DNA of 64,000 nucleotides from Bradyrhizobium elkanii USDA 76 (lineage in GTDB: Bacteria; Pseudomonadota; Alphaproteobacteria; Rhizobiales; Xanthobacteraceae). A program made the translations under genes and the position numbers. The stretch is taken from positions 4,394,001-4,458,000 of the forward strand of contig NZ_CP066356.1 of NCBI RefSeq assembly GCF_023278185.1, in the 5' to 3' direction. This document shows positions 1-8,690 of the stretch, in pieces; within the stretch, counting starts at the first letter, position 1; the number at the start of each line of letters is the position of its first letter. The notes below the pieces were generated by a model that was not told the origin of the DNA, searched no databases, and worked only from the letters and a program-made list of their open reading frames with translations.

Positions 1-2
1 AT

Positions 3-1046
3 TTCGAGGCCGACATGAGCGCGGCTCTGAGCGGTTTAGGCGTCGCCGGGTACTCTATGCGCGTGCGTCGCCGCGGACAAACTGTCTTCACCCTAAATGG
101 CGGGTCAGCAAGGATTTCGCCTGACTCAGATGCAAAGAACTGGGACACGACTATCAAAATGCACGTGGCCAGCGTCAGCAAGCTTGTTACGTCGATGGCG
201 GTTACGAAGCTCCTGCTCGACAAGGGTATCGATGTCGACACCTCGATAACAAACTTTCTGCCACGCCATTTTCGGGTTGCTCCGACCTCGCGGCAGATCA
301 CCCTCCGCCATCTGCTCACCATGACTTCAGGCTTTCGCCAGATCCAATATGGAGGACTAAACGACGGCTATACTTATTACGATTTTAAACAGTACGTCGA
401 ACGCGGCGTCGATCCGGCAAATTTCGGTCAGTGGAGTTATCATAACGGCAACTTCATCGGTCTTCGGATCGCAATGGCAGTCATGTCAGGCATGATCGAT
501 CCTAATGCTGAGTTTGGCGTTCCAGAAGACCCCGATGCACATGATACGCTTTGGGACGCCCTCTCGGTTGATGATTACGTCAAATACGTGAGCCGCAATA
601 TTCTGAGGCCCGCCTCCGTCACTGCAAAAATCCATCCCGCCGACGAGGACAGCCTAGCCTATTCCGCATCACTTCGAGCGCCAGGCTGGAAGGCCGACCC
701 CTGGTTAGGTGCCGGTACCGACGCCTGGTGGTTCTCTGTCGATGAGATTCTTAGCATCATGTCGGCTTATTGGGACGGTGACGGGATTGTTCGCAAGTCC
801 GCATCGCATCAAGCTCTTCGCTATAACTTCGGTCTTGACGACACGAAGGAGTGGCAGCTCTCGGACGGCGTACAGGACTGCTTCATGAAGAGCGGTTACT
901 GGTCAGATGGCATGAGTCGAACGCAACAATGTTCGGTCACCTTCGCGCCAAATGATACTTTAATCGCTGTCTTCGTGAATTCACCCATCGCCTCGACGAA
1001 CATCCCAAGCATCGTCGAAAGGCATCTGCAGGCAAACATCAGTTAG
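3..1046 (+). CDS. Serine hydrolase, beta-lactamase/DD-peptidase fold, 5' end cut by window edge
   Basis: The protein has the three active-site motifs of class C beta-lactamases and related esterases or DD-peptidases. These are SVSK (nucleophile Ser53, Lys56, counted from the ATG at 15), a YHN triad near residue 142 and a KSG motif near the C-terminus. The frame stays open from base 3. The ATG at 15 sits almost at the start of the catalytic fold with no signal peptide, so the true start is probably outside the window. Family members are usually exported and cut beta-lactams, peptides or esters; the substrate here cannot be read from sequence. Base composition is visibly less GC-rich than the neighbours, which suggests horizontal acquisition. 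Confidence 0.75.
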   Translation, partial: FEADMSAALSGLGVAGYSMRVRRRGQTVFTLNGGSARISPDSDAKNWDTTIKMHVASVSKLVTSMAVTKLLLDKGIDVDTSITNFLPRHFRVAPTSRQITLRHLLTMTSGFRQIQYGGLNDGYTYYDFKQYVERGVDPANFGQWSYHNGNFIGLRIAMAVMSGMIDPNAEFGVPEDPDAHDTLWDALSVDDYVKYVSRNILRPASVTAKIHPADEDSLAYSASLRAPGWKADPWLGAGTDAWWFSVDEILSIMSAYWDGDGIVRKSASHQALRYNFGLDDTKEWQLSDGVQDCFMKSGYWSDGMSRTQQCSVTFAPNDTLIAVFVNSPIASTNIPSIVERHLQANIS

Positions 1047-1314
1047 CGGTCCAACGAACAAGAGCGCGCCACCGCAGCCGGCTGCGAGCGGAGCGGCTGG
1101 CGCCCGTCGCCTTCCAGGCGCTCGTCCACAGAGACAACGGATCCTCTCCTCAATGAGACATGCAGTAGTTCTGTTTTGTGTGAAGACCGGTCGGGGAACG
1201 AGCGGCAAATCGCCACGGTCAACAGATGTCTGCCTCGGTTAGAGTCAGCCCGGGCATGAAGAGTTTTTGGAGACACTGATCGTGCCGATCCCCCAATTGT
1301 GATTGCCCCGCCGG

Positions 1315-2205
1315 TCAGGCGGCGATCACCCGCTCGTCGCCGGGAAGGCACGCGGCCAGTCCCTGCAAGGCGCTGTACTGATGCGCAGTGCGGCGCTGGA
1401 TGAACAGCGTCTCGACACGCGCATGCTGCGGGTTGAGCTTGTGGATGTTGATGTCGCGCTGGACGTGATCGCGCTCGACGACGGCGCGCGGCAGCAGGGT
1501 GACGCCCATGTCGGCGGCGACGCAGCCGACCATGCCGTCGAGCGTGCCGAACTCGAAGCGGACGGCCGACGGCCAGCCGAACTCGGTGAACACCTGTTCC
1601 AGACGCTGCCGGTAAGTGCAGCCGGTGCGGAACACCAGCGCGGTCGGGCCCGACTCCGGTGTGCCGGCGCGCAACGCGGCGAGCGATTTCCAGCGCTGCG
1701 CGGTGACCAGCACCAGTTCCTCGGTGAAGGCTGATGTCGCCGACAGTTCGGCATGCTCGATCGGACCGGCGACAAAGGCGCCGTCGAGCGAGCCGTCGAG
1801 CACGGCGGCCACGAGGTCGGCGGTCGGCGCGGTACGCAAAGTCAGGCGCACCGCCGGATAACGGCGATGAAACTCGGCGAGCAGCGTCGGCAGCCGCACC
1901 GCGGCCGTGGTTTCCATCGAGCCGATCGACAGCGGACCCTTCGGCTCGCCATCGTCGCGCGCGGCGAGCACGGCTTCGCGCGACAGCGCCGCCATGCGCT
2001 GCGCATAGGGCAACAGGCGGCGGCCGGCGCCGGTCAGCGACATGCCGCGGCTGTGGCGCTCGAACAGTGCGGTGCCGATCTCGGCCTCCAGCGCCTTGAT
2101 GCGCTGGGTGACGTTGGATTGCACGGTGTTCAGCTCGTCGGCGGCCCGGGTGATGCCGCCGAGCCGGGCGACCGTGGAAAAGGTGAGCAGGTCGGTCAAT
2201 TCCAT
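1315..2205 (-). CDS. LysR-family transcriptional regulator
   Basis: A 296-residue protein with an N-terminal winged helix-turn-helix (about residues 1-60; ITRAADELNTVQSNVTQRIK is the recognition region). A periplasmic-binding-protein-like effector domain follows from about residue 90, the standard LysR length and layout. It is transcribed away from the nitronate-monooxygenase-type gene at 2324, the usual arrangement when a LysR regulator controls its divergent neighbour and itself. The 118-bp gap between them holds two short inverted repeats. The effector is unknown, though oxidation of nitro or related compounds is a reasonable guess from context. Confidence 0.9.
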   Translation of the reverse strand: MELTDLLTFSTVARLGGITRAADELNTVQSNVTQRIKALEAEIGTALFERHSRGMSLTGAGRRLLPYAQRMAALSREAVLAARDDGEPKGPLSIGSMETTAAVRLPTLLAEFHRRYPAVRLTLRTAPTADLVAAVLDGSLDGAFVAGPIEHAELSATSAFTEELVLVTAQRWKSLAALRAGTPESGPTALVFRTGCTYRQRLEQVFTEFGWPSAVRFEFGTLDGMVGCVAADMGVTLLPRAVVERDHVQRDINIHKLNPQHARVETLFIQRRTAHQYSALQGLAACLPGDERVIAA

Positions 2206-2225
2206 CTGGGACCACCGTTCTGATT

Positions 2226-2265
2226 TAGAGATGGTAGCGTTCTCTAGTATTCATTATCCGAGAAT
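2226..2265. promoter_or_regulatory. Candidate LysR operator region
   Basis: In the divergent gap there are two inverted repeats. TAGAGA (2226-2231) pairs with TCTCTA (2241-2246). ATTC-N9-GAAT spans 2249-2265 and contains a T-N11-A LysR-type box. Their position between the divergent starts fits a LysR recognition and activation site. This is pattern evidence only. Confidence 0.35.
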
Positions 2266-2284
2266 GTTAGGCCCGCTTAGGCTG

Positions 2285-2312
2285 CAAGTCCAGAACAGCA
2301 AGTCCAGAACAG
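2285..2312. repeat. 14-bp perfect tandem duplication in a leader
   Basis: CAAGTCCAGAACAG occurs twice head to tail (2285-2298 and 2299-2312). It lies directly before the AGGGAG ribosome binding site and start codon of the gene at 2324. It could be a replication-slippage duplication or could alter leader spacing. Confidence 0.8.
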
Positions 2313-2323
2313 GGAGCAAGCGC

Positions 2324-3304
2324 ATGCCGATCAGCACCGAATTGACGGCACGTCTGGGCATCGAGCATCCGATCCTGCTCGCGCCGATGGACACGATTGC
2401 CGGCAGCGGGCTGGTCAAGGCGGTCAGCGATGCCGGCGGCTTCGGCATTCTGGGCGGCGGCTACGGCGACAAGACGCGGCTGCAGACCGAGACCGCGAAG
2501 CTGAAGGGGTTTGCAAAGCCGTTCGGCATCGGCTTCATCACCTGGAGCCTCGCCAGGCAGCCCGAGCTGATCGACATCGCGCTGGAGGCGAGGCCGCGCG
2601 CGGTGATGCTGTCATTCGGCGATCCCGCGCCATTCGCGCCGAAGATCAAGGCCGCAGGCGCGCTGCTGATCTGCCAGGTGCAGAGCGAGGAGATGGCACA
2701 GCAGGCGCTCGATTGCGGCGCCGATATCCTGATCGCGCAGGGCACCGAGGCGGGCGGTCACGGCGCATCGCGCACCACGCTCGACATCGTGCCGGCGATC
2801 ATCGATTTCGCGGCGAGGCGCGTGCCTGTCGTCGCGGCCGGCGGCATCGCGGACGGCCGGGGCCTCGCGGCGATGATGATGCTCGGCGCATCCGGCGTGC
2901 TGATGGGAACGCGCTTCTACGCCAGCGTCGAGGCCGACGCGGCCGAGCAGGCCAAACAGCTGATCTGCGCGGCAAGGAGCGGCGAGACGGTGCGCGGCGT
3001 GGTGTTCGACTGGTCGCGCAAGCTGATGTGGCCGGCGCCATTCACCGCGCGTTCGCTTGCCAACGATCATCTGCGGCGCTGGAGCGGGCGCGAGATCGAG
3101 CTGATGCAGCGTGCGGACAAGGTCGCGGTGGAGTATGCCGCCGCAAAGGCCGCGGCCAATTTCGATGTCGCCGCGGTGTTTGCCGGCGAGTCCGTCGGCC
3201 TGATCCATGATATCGTCCCGGCGGCCGAGATCGTCGGCCGTATCGTCGCCGAGGCCGAGCAATCGTTGCAGGGCCGGCGCAACTCTCTTTCCTCTTTGAC
3301 CTGA
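2324..3304 (+). CDS. Nitronate monooxygenase / NAD(P)H-dependent flavin oxidoreductase (2-nitropropane dioxygenase family)
   Basis: A 326-residue TIM-barrel FMN enzyme. It begins ELTARLGIEHPILLAPM, the family's conserved N-terminal strand, and carries the AQGTEAGGHG and VVAAGGIADGRGLAAMMMLGA phosphate/flavin-binding segments. The family oxidises alkyl nitronates to carbonyls plus nitrite, or acts as an FMN-dependent quinone or enoyl reductase. The start at 2324 is chosen because AGGGAG lies 7 bases upstream and the protein then begins at the usual place. An upstream in-frame extension overlaps the LysR leader and is unlikely. The next gene, only 18 bp downstream, is a paralogue, so the two probably form an operon. 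Confidence 0.88.
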   Translation: MPISTELTARLGIEHPILLAPMDTIAGSGLVKAVSDAGGFGILGGGYGDKTRLQTETAKLKGFAKPFGIGFITWSLARQPELIDIALEARPRAVMLSFGDPAPFAPKIKAAGALLICQVQSEEMAQQALDCGADILIAQGTEAGGHGASRTTLDIVPAIIDFAARRVPVVAAGGIADGRGLAAMMMLGASGVLMGTRFYASVEADAAEQAKQLICAARSGETVRGVVFDWSRKLMWPAPFTARSLANDHLRRWSGREIELMQRADKVAVEYAAAKAAANFDVAAVFAGESVGLIHDIVPAAEIVGRIVAEAEQSLQGRRNSLSSLT

Positions 3305-3322
3305 ACAAGCGCGAGACACACC

Positions 3323-4402
3323 ATGTGGCCGGACCGCCGGATTATCGACCTCTTCAAGACTGAATTCCCGATCGTGCTGGGGCCGATGGCGGGCGTGATG
3401 GATGCGGAGCTTGCGACTGCGGTCGCACAGGGCGGCGGCGTCGCCTCGCTGCCGTGTGCGATGATCACGCCGGACAAGGCGCGCGAACAGGTCCACATCT
3501 TCCGCCAGCGCGTTTCGGCACCGATCAACCTGAACTTCTTTTGTCACAAGGCGGTCGACGCCGATCCGGCGCGCGAAGCGATCTGGCGGCAGCGGCTCGC
3601 ACCCTATTATCGGGAGCACGGGCTCGACCCGAACGCGCAAATCAATGCCGCGAACCGCGCGCCGTTCGATGCCGCGTTCTGCGCTGTTGTCGAGGAGCTG
3701 AAGCCCGAGATCGTCAGCTTCCATTTCGGCCTGCCGGAGCCGAAGCTGCTTGAGCGCGTGAAGGCGACCGGCGCCGTCATCCTGTCGTCGGCGACGACGG
3801 TCAAGGAGGCGATCTGGCTCGAGGAGAACGGCGCCGATGTCATCATCGCGCAGGGTGCGGAGGCCGGCGGCCATCGCGGCATGTTCCTGACCGAGAACAT
3901 CGCCCAGCAGCCGGGCACTTTCGCGCTGGTGCCGCAGGTGGTCGATGCGGTGAGGGTGCCCGTCATCGCAGCCGGCGGCATCGCTGACGGGCGCGGGATC
4001 GCGGCGGCGTTCGCGCTCGGCGCATCAGGTGTGCAGATCGGCACCGCCTATTTGCGCTGCCCGGAGTCCAAGGTCATTCCGGCGGCGCGGGTGATGCTGG
4101 CGCAGGCGAGCGACGAATCGACCGTCATCACCAATGTGATGACCGGCCGCCCGGCGCGCGGCGTCGCCAACCGTCTGATGCGCGAGGTCGGGCCGATCTC
4201 GCCCGACGCGCCGGCGTTCCCGCATGCCGCGACCGCCCTCGGACCGCTCAAGGTGGCGGCCGAAAAGCTCGGCAAGGTCGATTTCACCAATCTGTGGGCC
4301 GGGCAGGCAGTGCGGATGGGCAAGGAAATGCCGGCGGCCGACTTGACCCGGGCGCTGGCCGGCGCCGCGTTGGCGCGGATGGGGACTCTGTCTCAGGCCT
4401 GA
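3323..4402 (+). CDS. Second nitronate monooxygenase-family flavoprotein
   Basis: A 359-residue paralogue of the preceding gene. It has the FPIVLGPMAGVMD N-terminal strand, AQGAEAGGHRG, and VIAAGGIADGRGIAAAFALGASGVQIGT at the FMN phosphate site. These motifs match class I nitronate monooxygenases more closely than the first copy does. The start at 3323 lies 18 bp after the upstream stop, consistent with co-transcription under the divergent LysR regulator. Two differing paralogues side by side suggest complementary substrates in nitroalkane or nitronate detoxification. The exact substrate is inference. Confidence 0.88.
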   Translation: MWPDRRIIDLFKTEFPIVLGPMAGVMDAELATAVAQGGGVASLPCAMITPDKAREQVHIFRQRVSAPINLNFFCHKAVDADPAREAIWRQRLAPYYREHGLDPNAQINAANRAPFDAAFCAVVEELKPEIVSFHFGLPEPKLLERVKATGAVILSSATTVKEAIWLEENGADVIIAQGAEAGGHRGMFLTENIAQQPGTFALVPQVVDAVRVPVIAAGGIADGRGIAAAFALGASGVQIGTAYLRCPESKVIPAARVMLAQASDESTVITNVMTGRPARGVANRLMREVGPISPDAPAFPHAATALGPLKVAAEKLGKVDFTNLWAGQAVRMGKEMPAADLTRALAGAALARMGTLSQA

Positions 4403-4415
4403 CGCGCGAGCTCTT

Positions 4416-4523
4416 TCAGACGAGGCAGGCCACGTAGAGGATCGCGAACCCCAGCGCCGTGCCGATCGACCACAGGGCGGGGTCCCAGCCCTCCGGGCGG
4501 GGGCTGCCGTTGAGCATTGACAT
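4416..4523 (-). CDS. Small single-pass membrane protein, 35 residues
   Basis: A short reading frame on the minus strand encodes 35 residues: a short polar N-terminus (MSMLNGSPRPEGWD) followed by one hydrophobic segment (WSIGTALGFAILYVACLV) that ends at the C-terminus. GGAG stands 9 bases before the ATG at 4523, a good ribosome binding site. It runs convergent to the flavoprotein gene, whose stop is 14 bp away. The shape is that of a bacterial membrane microprotein. I recognise no family and assign no function. Confidence 0.55.
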   Translation of the reverse strand: MSMLNGSPRPEGWDPALWSIGTALGFAILYVACLV

Positions 4524-4576
4524 GACGCGCTCCGAACTTTTTGTTTGGATCAAGTAGGCGCCGTGAATGTTTCGGG

Positions 4577-4603
4577 ACCACTTCGCGGCGGCCGCGAAGT
4601 GGT
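4577..4603. other. Perfect 12-bp hairpin
   Basis: ACCACTTCGCGG (4577-4588) and CCGCGAAGTGGT (4592-4603) form a perfect stem with a 3-base loop. It lies upstream of gatC and of the minus-strand microprotein. There is no run of T on either side, so it is a poor intrinsic terminator. It may be part of a dispersed palindrome. Confidence 0.6.
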
Positions 4604-4697
4604 TTCGTCATGCGTTTCGCAGCCGAAATGCGTGGCAGGATGTCTTCCCCGGTCGCCGGATGGCTCCAAAGCCCCGTTGGCGGGCAAATTCACGCGG

Positions 4698-4726
4698 TTG
4701 CGGCGCAAAACCGGCCTCTGCTATAC
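4698..4726 (+). promoter_or_regulatory. Candidate housekeeping promoter of the gatC-gatA cluster
   Basis: TTGCGG (4698-4703), a 17-base spacer and CTATAC (4721-4726) resemble the alphaproteobacterial sigma-70 pattern. It is placed about 50 bases before the gatC start. Confidence 0.4.
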
Positions 4727-4732
4727 GGCAGG

Positions 4733-4758
4733 CTGACCTTTCAGCCTGACCTTTCAGC
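4733..4758. repeat. 13-bp tandem duplication upstream of gatC
   Basis: CTGACCTTTCAGC is repeated exactly (4733-4745, 4746-4758), between the candidate promoter and the gatC start, so it would lie in the transcript leader. Confidence 0.8.
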
Positions 4759-4774
4759 CCCGAGGCCCTATATA

Positions 4775-5062
4775 ATGTCCGTAGACGCCACGACCGTCCG
4801 CCGCATCGCGCATCTGGCGCGGATCGCGGTCAGTGACGCCGAAGTTCCCCATCTCCAGGGCGAGCTGAACGCGATGCTGGCCTTTGTGGAGCAGCTGTCG
4901 GAAGTGAATATCGACGGTGTCGAGCCGATGACCTCGGTGACGCCGATGGAGATGAGGAAGCGCGCCGACGTGGTCAATGACGGCGAGATCGCCGACGTCA
5001 TCGTCCGCAACGCGCCCGACACCGTGAACGACTTCTTCCTGGTGCCGAAGGTGGTCGAGTAA
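4775..5062 (+). CDS. gatC: Asp/Glu-tRNA amidotransferase subunit C
   Basis: A 95-residue protein with the family's two-helix N-terminus ([25 protein letters not shown]) and the conserved C-terminal [10 protein letters not shown] tail. GatC wraps around GatA and stabilises the GatCAB complex that converts Glu-tRNA(Gln) and Asp-tRNA(Asn) into the amidated forms in the cytoplasm. The start at 4775 gives the standard GatC length; the open frame further upstream has no family similarity. The gene leads a cluster with gatA, while gatB follows about 2 kb beyond gatA. Confidence 0.95.
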   Translation: MSVDATTVRRIAHLARIAVSDAEVPHLQGELNAMLAFVEQLSEVNIDGVEPMTSVTPMEMRKRADVVNDGEIADVIVRNAPDTVNDFFLVPKVVE

Positions 5063-5080
5063 CGTAAGCATCGCATTTTC

Positions 5081-5128
5081 AAGCGAAGTGGATACCGGTT
5101 CGCGTGAAGAAAACGCGTCAAACAAAAG
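5081..5128. repeat. Dispersed rhizobial intergenic element
   Basis: The AT-poor to AT-rich stretch containing GAAGTGGATACCGGTTCGCG and GAAGAAAACGCGTCAAAC matches, from memory, a short element found between many Bradyrhizobium and Rhodopseudomonas genes. It sits between gatC and the next small gene. Confidence 0.5.
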
Positions 5129-5140
5129 CGACAAAGTCCA

Positions 5141-5371
5141 ATGTGTCTGCTGTGCGACGATGAGAAGGCCTACAAGGCCTATATGGACTTCCTCGATGCC
5201 ATGGAGCGCAAGGGGAAGGTCGCCGATCCCAACGCGGCGATGGACGCCGTGCTCGACCATCTCGAGGCGCTCGACGCCGAGCGAGCCAAGGAAAATGCCA
5301 AAGCCCGGCAGGACGACCCCGCCAACGACAAGACCCTGTCTCCGTTCTTCTGCAGCCCGATCAATAAATGA
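5141..5371 (+). CDS. Small conserved-type protein with CxxC, between gatC and gatA
   Basis: A 76-residue soluble protein that starts [20 protein letters not shown]. It has a CxxC pair at residues 2-5, a predicted helical middle ([23 protein letters not shown]) and one further Cys near the C-terminus (FFCSP). The cysteines could bind metal or form a disulphide. Its stop overlaps the gatA start by 4 bases, so it is translationally coupled to gatA. No function is known to me. Placement inside the gat cluster suggests co-expression with tRNA amidation, not proof of a shared role. Confidence 0.75.
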   Translation: MCLLCDDEKAYKAYMDFLDAMERKGKVADPNAAMDAVLDHLEALDAERAKENAKARQDDPANDKTLSPFFCSPINK

Positions 5372-6843
5372 CTGATTTGACATCGCTGACGATCGCCGAG
5401 GCCCGCGAGGGCCTGGCGAGCAAGTCTTTCACCGCTCGCGAACTGACCGATGCGCATCTCGCCGCGATCGAAGCCGCGCGCGTGCTCAATGCCTATGTGC
5501 TCGAGACGCCCGACCGCGCCCGCGAGATGGCCAAGGCCGCCGACGCGAAAATTGCGAAAGGCGAGGGCGGTCCTCTCGCCGGCATCCCGCTCGGCATCAA
5601 GGACCTGTTCGCGACCCGCGACATCAGGACGACCGCGTGCTCGAAAATCCTCGGCAATTTCATTCCGCCCTACGAGTCGACGGTGACTTCGCAGCTGTGG
5701 CGCGACGGTGCGGTGCTGCTCGGCAAACTCAACAATGACGAGTTCGCGATGGGCTCGTCGAACGAGACCTCGTGCTTCGGCCCGGTCACAAACCCGTGGC
5801 GGCGCGAGGGCTCCAACACCACGCTGGTGCCGGGCGGCTCGTCCGGCGGCTCGGCTTCGGCGGTGGCGGCGGCTCTCTGCATGGGCGCGACCGCGACCGA
5901 CACCGGCGGCTCGATCCGCCAGCCCGCCGCGTTCACCGCAACCGTCGGCATCAAGCCGACCTATGGCCGCTGCTCGCGCTGGGGCATCGTCGCGTTTGCG
6001 TCCTCGCTCGACCAGGCCGGCCCGATCGCGCGCTCGACGCGCGATGCCGCGATCCTGATGCGCTCGATGGCGGGGCACGATCCCAAGGACACCACGTCGG
6101 TCGACATCGCCGTGCCGGATTACGAGGCCGCGGTCGGCAAGTCCGTGAAGGGCATGAAGATCGGCATCCCCAGGGAATATCGGCTCGACGGAATGCCGGC
6201 CGAGATCGAAAAGCTCTGGAGCGAGGGCGCGCAGTGGCTGAAGGCCGCCGGCGCCGAGCTCGTCGAGGTGTCGCTGCCGCACACCAAATATGCGCTGCCG
6301 GCCTATTACATCGTGGCGCCGGCCGAGGCCTCGTCGAACCTCGCGCGCTATGACGGCGTGCGCTACGGGCTGCGCGAACCGGGCAGGAACATCATCGAGA
6401 TGTACGAGAACACCCGCGCCGATGGTTTTGGCGCCGAAGTGCGCCGCCGCGTGCTGATCGGCACCTATGTGCTGTCGGCCGGCTACTACGACGCCTATTA
6501 TCTGCGTGCGCAGAAGGTGCGGACGCTGATCAAGAAGGACTTCGAGGACTGCTTCGCCAAGGGCGTGAATGCGATCCTGACGCCGGCGACACCGTCGGCG
6601 GCGTTCGGCATCGGCGAGAAGGGCGGCGCCGATCCGGTCGAAATGTATCTCAACGACATCTTCACGGTGACCGTGAACATGGCGGGCCTGCCGGGCATCG
6701 CCGTGCCCGCCGGCAAGGACTCGCAAGGCCTGCCGCTCGGCCTGCAACTGATCGGCCGCCCGTTCGACGAGGAGACGCTGTTCTCGCTCGGCGAGGTGAT
6801 CGAGCAGGCCGCGGGCCGCTTCACGGCGCCCAAATGGTGGTGA
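5368..6843 (+). CDS. gatA: Asp/Glu-tRNA amidotransferase subunit A
   Basis: A 491-residue amidase-signature enzyme of the usual GatA length. It carries the Ser-cisSer-Lys catalytic triad: Lys in [10 protein letters not shown], the glycine/serine-rich [16 protein letters not shown], and the nucleophile Ser in [12 protein letters not shown]. GatA hydrolyses glutamine to ammonia, which is channelled to GatB for amidation of Glu-tRNA(Gln) or Asp-tRNA(Asn). The ATG overlaps the stop of the 76-residue gene (ATGA). Downstream follow a 93-residue protein and a patatin gene before gatB. Confidence 0.97.
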   Translation: MTDLTSLTIAEAREGLASKSFTARELTDAHLAAIEAARVLNAYVLETPDRAREMAKAADAKIAKGEGGPLAGIPLGIKDLFATRDIRTTACSKILGNFIPPYESTVTSQLWRDGAVLLGKLNNDEFAMGSSNETSCFGPVTNPWRREGSNTTLVPGGSSGGSASAVAAALCMGATATDTGGSIRQPAAFTATVGIKPTYGRCSRWGIVAFASSLDQAGPIARSTRDAAILMRSMAGHDPKDTTSVDIAVPDYEAAVGKSVKGMKIGIPREYRLDGMPAEIEKLWSEGAQWLKAAGAELVEVSLPHTKYALPAYYIVAPAEASSNLARYDGVRYGLREPGRNIIEMYENTRADGFGAEVRRRVLIGTYVLSAGYYDAYYLRAQKVRTLIKKDFEDCFAKGVNAILTPATPSAAFGIGEKGGADPVEMYLNDIFTVTVNMAGLPGIAVPAGKDSQGLPLGLQLIGRPFDEETLFSLGEVIEQAAGRFTAPKWW

Positions 6844-6846
6844 GCG

Positions 6847-7128
6847 ATGGCGGATTTCCGCGCCAGTCTCGCTGACACCGCGCCTGATGCGGCGCTGTCA
6901 CCGCCGCTCGCCGCGTTGTGGTGGACGAAGAAGGGCGATTGGGATCAGGCGCACCGCATCGTGCAGGACGAGAGCGACGCCAACTCGGCCTGGGTGCATG
7001 CCCATCTGCATCGCGTCGAGGGCGATCTCGGCAATGCCGGCTACTGGTATCGCCAGGCCGGCCAGCCGGTCGCAAAGGACACGCTCGAGGCCGAGTGGGA
7101 GCGGATCGTTGCCACGCTGCTGGCGTAG
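6847..7128 (+). CDS. Hypothetical 93-residue protein downstream of gatA
   Basis: The start lies 3 bases after the gatA stop, so it is almost certainly co-transcribed. The 93-residue soluble protein contains LWWTKKGDWDQAHRIVQDE, WVHAHLHRVEGDLGNAGYWY and a C-terminal EWERIVATLLA. The spacing of aromatic and small residues resembles tetratricopeptide-type helices. I do not recognise an assigned function, and the relation to amidotransferase is by position only. Confidence 0.75.
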   Translation: MADFRASLADTAPDAALSPPLAALWWTKKGDWDQAHRIVQDESDANSAWVHAHLHRVEGDLGNAGYWYRQAGQPVAKDTLEAEWERIVATLLA

Positions 7129-7218
7129 CGCGGCTAAAGGACGCCGGTGCGGAGGCACCGCGAGCATTAACCCTGTTTCGGCCGCCATGCCGCCGCCCAG
7201 ATTGGCCGTGATAGGCTT

Positions 7219-8655
7219 ATGGAACCGGGCGGGGGCCAGCGGCAAAAGAGAGTATTCGTGCGTGGGTCGGGCATAGGGGGATGGCTGTCGGCAATGCTGG
7301 TGGCCGTGGTGGCGGCGGGCCTTGCCGGCTGCGCCTCCGTCTACAATCTGCCCGGCAATGTGCCGCTCGGCGCCGCGCTCGCCGACAACAGCAGCGCCCG
7401 CGACATTCCGGCCTACGAAGATGATCTGCTGCTCGCGCTGTCGTTCTCCGGCGGCGGCACCCGCGCGGCGGCGTTTTCGTTCGGCGTGCTGGAGGAGCTT
7501 GACCATACGCGTTCGAGCGCGGCGGGCACCAAGACGCTGCTCGACCGCGTCGACTTCGTCTCCGGCGTCTCCGGTGGATCGGTCACCGCCGCCTATTTCG
7601 GATTGAAGCGCCGCGCGGCGCTCGACGATTTCCGCCAGCGCTTCCTGCTGCGCAACGCCGAGGAGGGACTGAAGACCCGGATCTCGCTCGGCAATATCGG
7701 GCGCGCGCTCGGCGGCGGCGTCAACGACAGCCAGTTCACCGACTGGCTCGATCAGAATTTGTTCGACGGCGCGCGGTTCGAGGCATTGGCCGACGATCGC
7801 CGGCCGCGGGTCTGGATCAACGCGTCGGATATCTACAACCGCACGCCATTCGTGTTCGGCAAGACATCGTTCGATGCCTTGTGCAGCGACATCAGGTCGT
7901 ATCGTGTCGCCGAAGCGGTGGCGGCATCCGCCGCGGTGCCGCTGGCATTCGCCCCGATCGTGCTGCAAACCTATCCCGGCGGTTGCGCCGCGCCGCTGCC
8001 GGCCTGGCTCGAGCGGGTGCGCAACGATCCGAATGCCCAGCCGTTGCTGCGCGCCTATGCGGAGGCCCAGGCGCATTACCGCGACGGCTCGATGCGCTAC
8101 GTCAAGCTGCTCGATGGCGGCCTCGTCGACAATTACGGCCTGTCGGGGCTGAGCATCGGCTTGCTCGCCGCGCAGCGTCCGTACGAGCCGCTGAACGAAC
8201 GGCAGGCGGCCAAGCTGAAGCGCATCCTGTTCCTGGTGGTCGACGCCGGCCGCGGCATCTCCGGCGACTTCGTGCAGACGCTCGAAGGGCCGAGCGGCGT
8301 CGAACTGGTGTCCGCAGCCGCCGACACCGCGATCGATGCCAGCGTGCGCTCCAGCTACGCCGCCTTCACGGCGCTCGCCGAGGACTGGTCCGGCAAGCTG
8401 AAGCGCTGGCGCTGCGGGCTGTCGGCGGCGGAGCGCAGCCGGCTCGGCGTCGGCGCCGGCTGGAAATGCGGTGACGTCGCGATCTATGTCGAGCGGCTCG
8501 GCTTCGACCGGCTCGGACCGGACCGCGCCGGCATCCTGAACGCGATCCCGACGCGGCTGTCGCTGCCGCCGGAGCAGGTCGACCAGCTGATCGCGGGCGG
8601 CGCCGACGCGCTGCGCTCGAGCAAGGCCTATCAGCAGTTCCGGCGCGGGCTCTAG
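7219..8655 (+). CDS. Patatin-like phospholipase, predicted lipoprotein
   Basis: A patatin-fold lipid acyl hydrolase. It has the oxyanion loop SGGGTRAAAFSFGVLEEL, nucleophile elbow GVSGGS and catalytic Asp in DGGLVDNYG. A hydrophobic N-terminus ends in a lipobox (AGLAGCASV), so the mature protein should be anchored to a membrane through the Cys. The frame opens at ATG 7219. A GTG at 7258 after AGAGAG is an alternative that would start the signal peptide more typically. It lies between gatA and gatB and may be read through from the gat promoter. The substrate is presumably phospholipid; this is inference from the fold. Confidence 0.85.
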   Translation: MEPGGGQRQKRVFVRGSGIGGWLSAMLVAVVAAGLAGCASVYNLPGNVPLGAALADNSSARDIPAYEDDLLLALSFSGGGTRAAAFSFGVLEELDHTRSSAAGTKTLLDRVDFVSGVSGGSVTAAYFGLKRRAALDDFRQRFLLRNAEEGLKTRISLGNIGRALGGGVNDSQFTDWLDQNLFDGARFEALADDRRPRVWINASDIYNRTPFVFGKTSFDALCSDIRSYRVAEAVAASAAVPLAFAPIVLQTYPGGCAAPLPAWLERVRNDPNAQPLLRAYAEAQAHYRDGSMRYVKLLDGGLVDNYGLSGLSIGLLAAQRPYEPLNERQAAKLKRILFLVVDAGRGISGDFVQTLEGPSGVELVSAAADTAIDASVRSSYAAFTALAEDWSGKLKRWRCGLSAAERSRLGVGAGWKCGDVAIYVERLGFDRLGPDRAGILNAIPTRLSLPPEQVDQLIAGGADALRSSKAYQQFRRGL

Positions 8656-8690
8656 ATTTCGGCCGCCCATCGACACCGTCTATCCTCATC

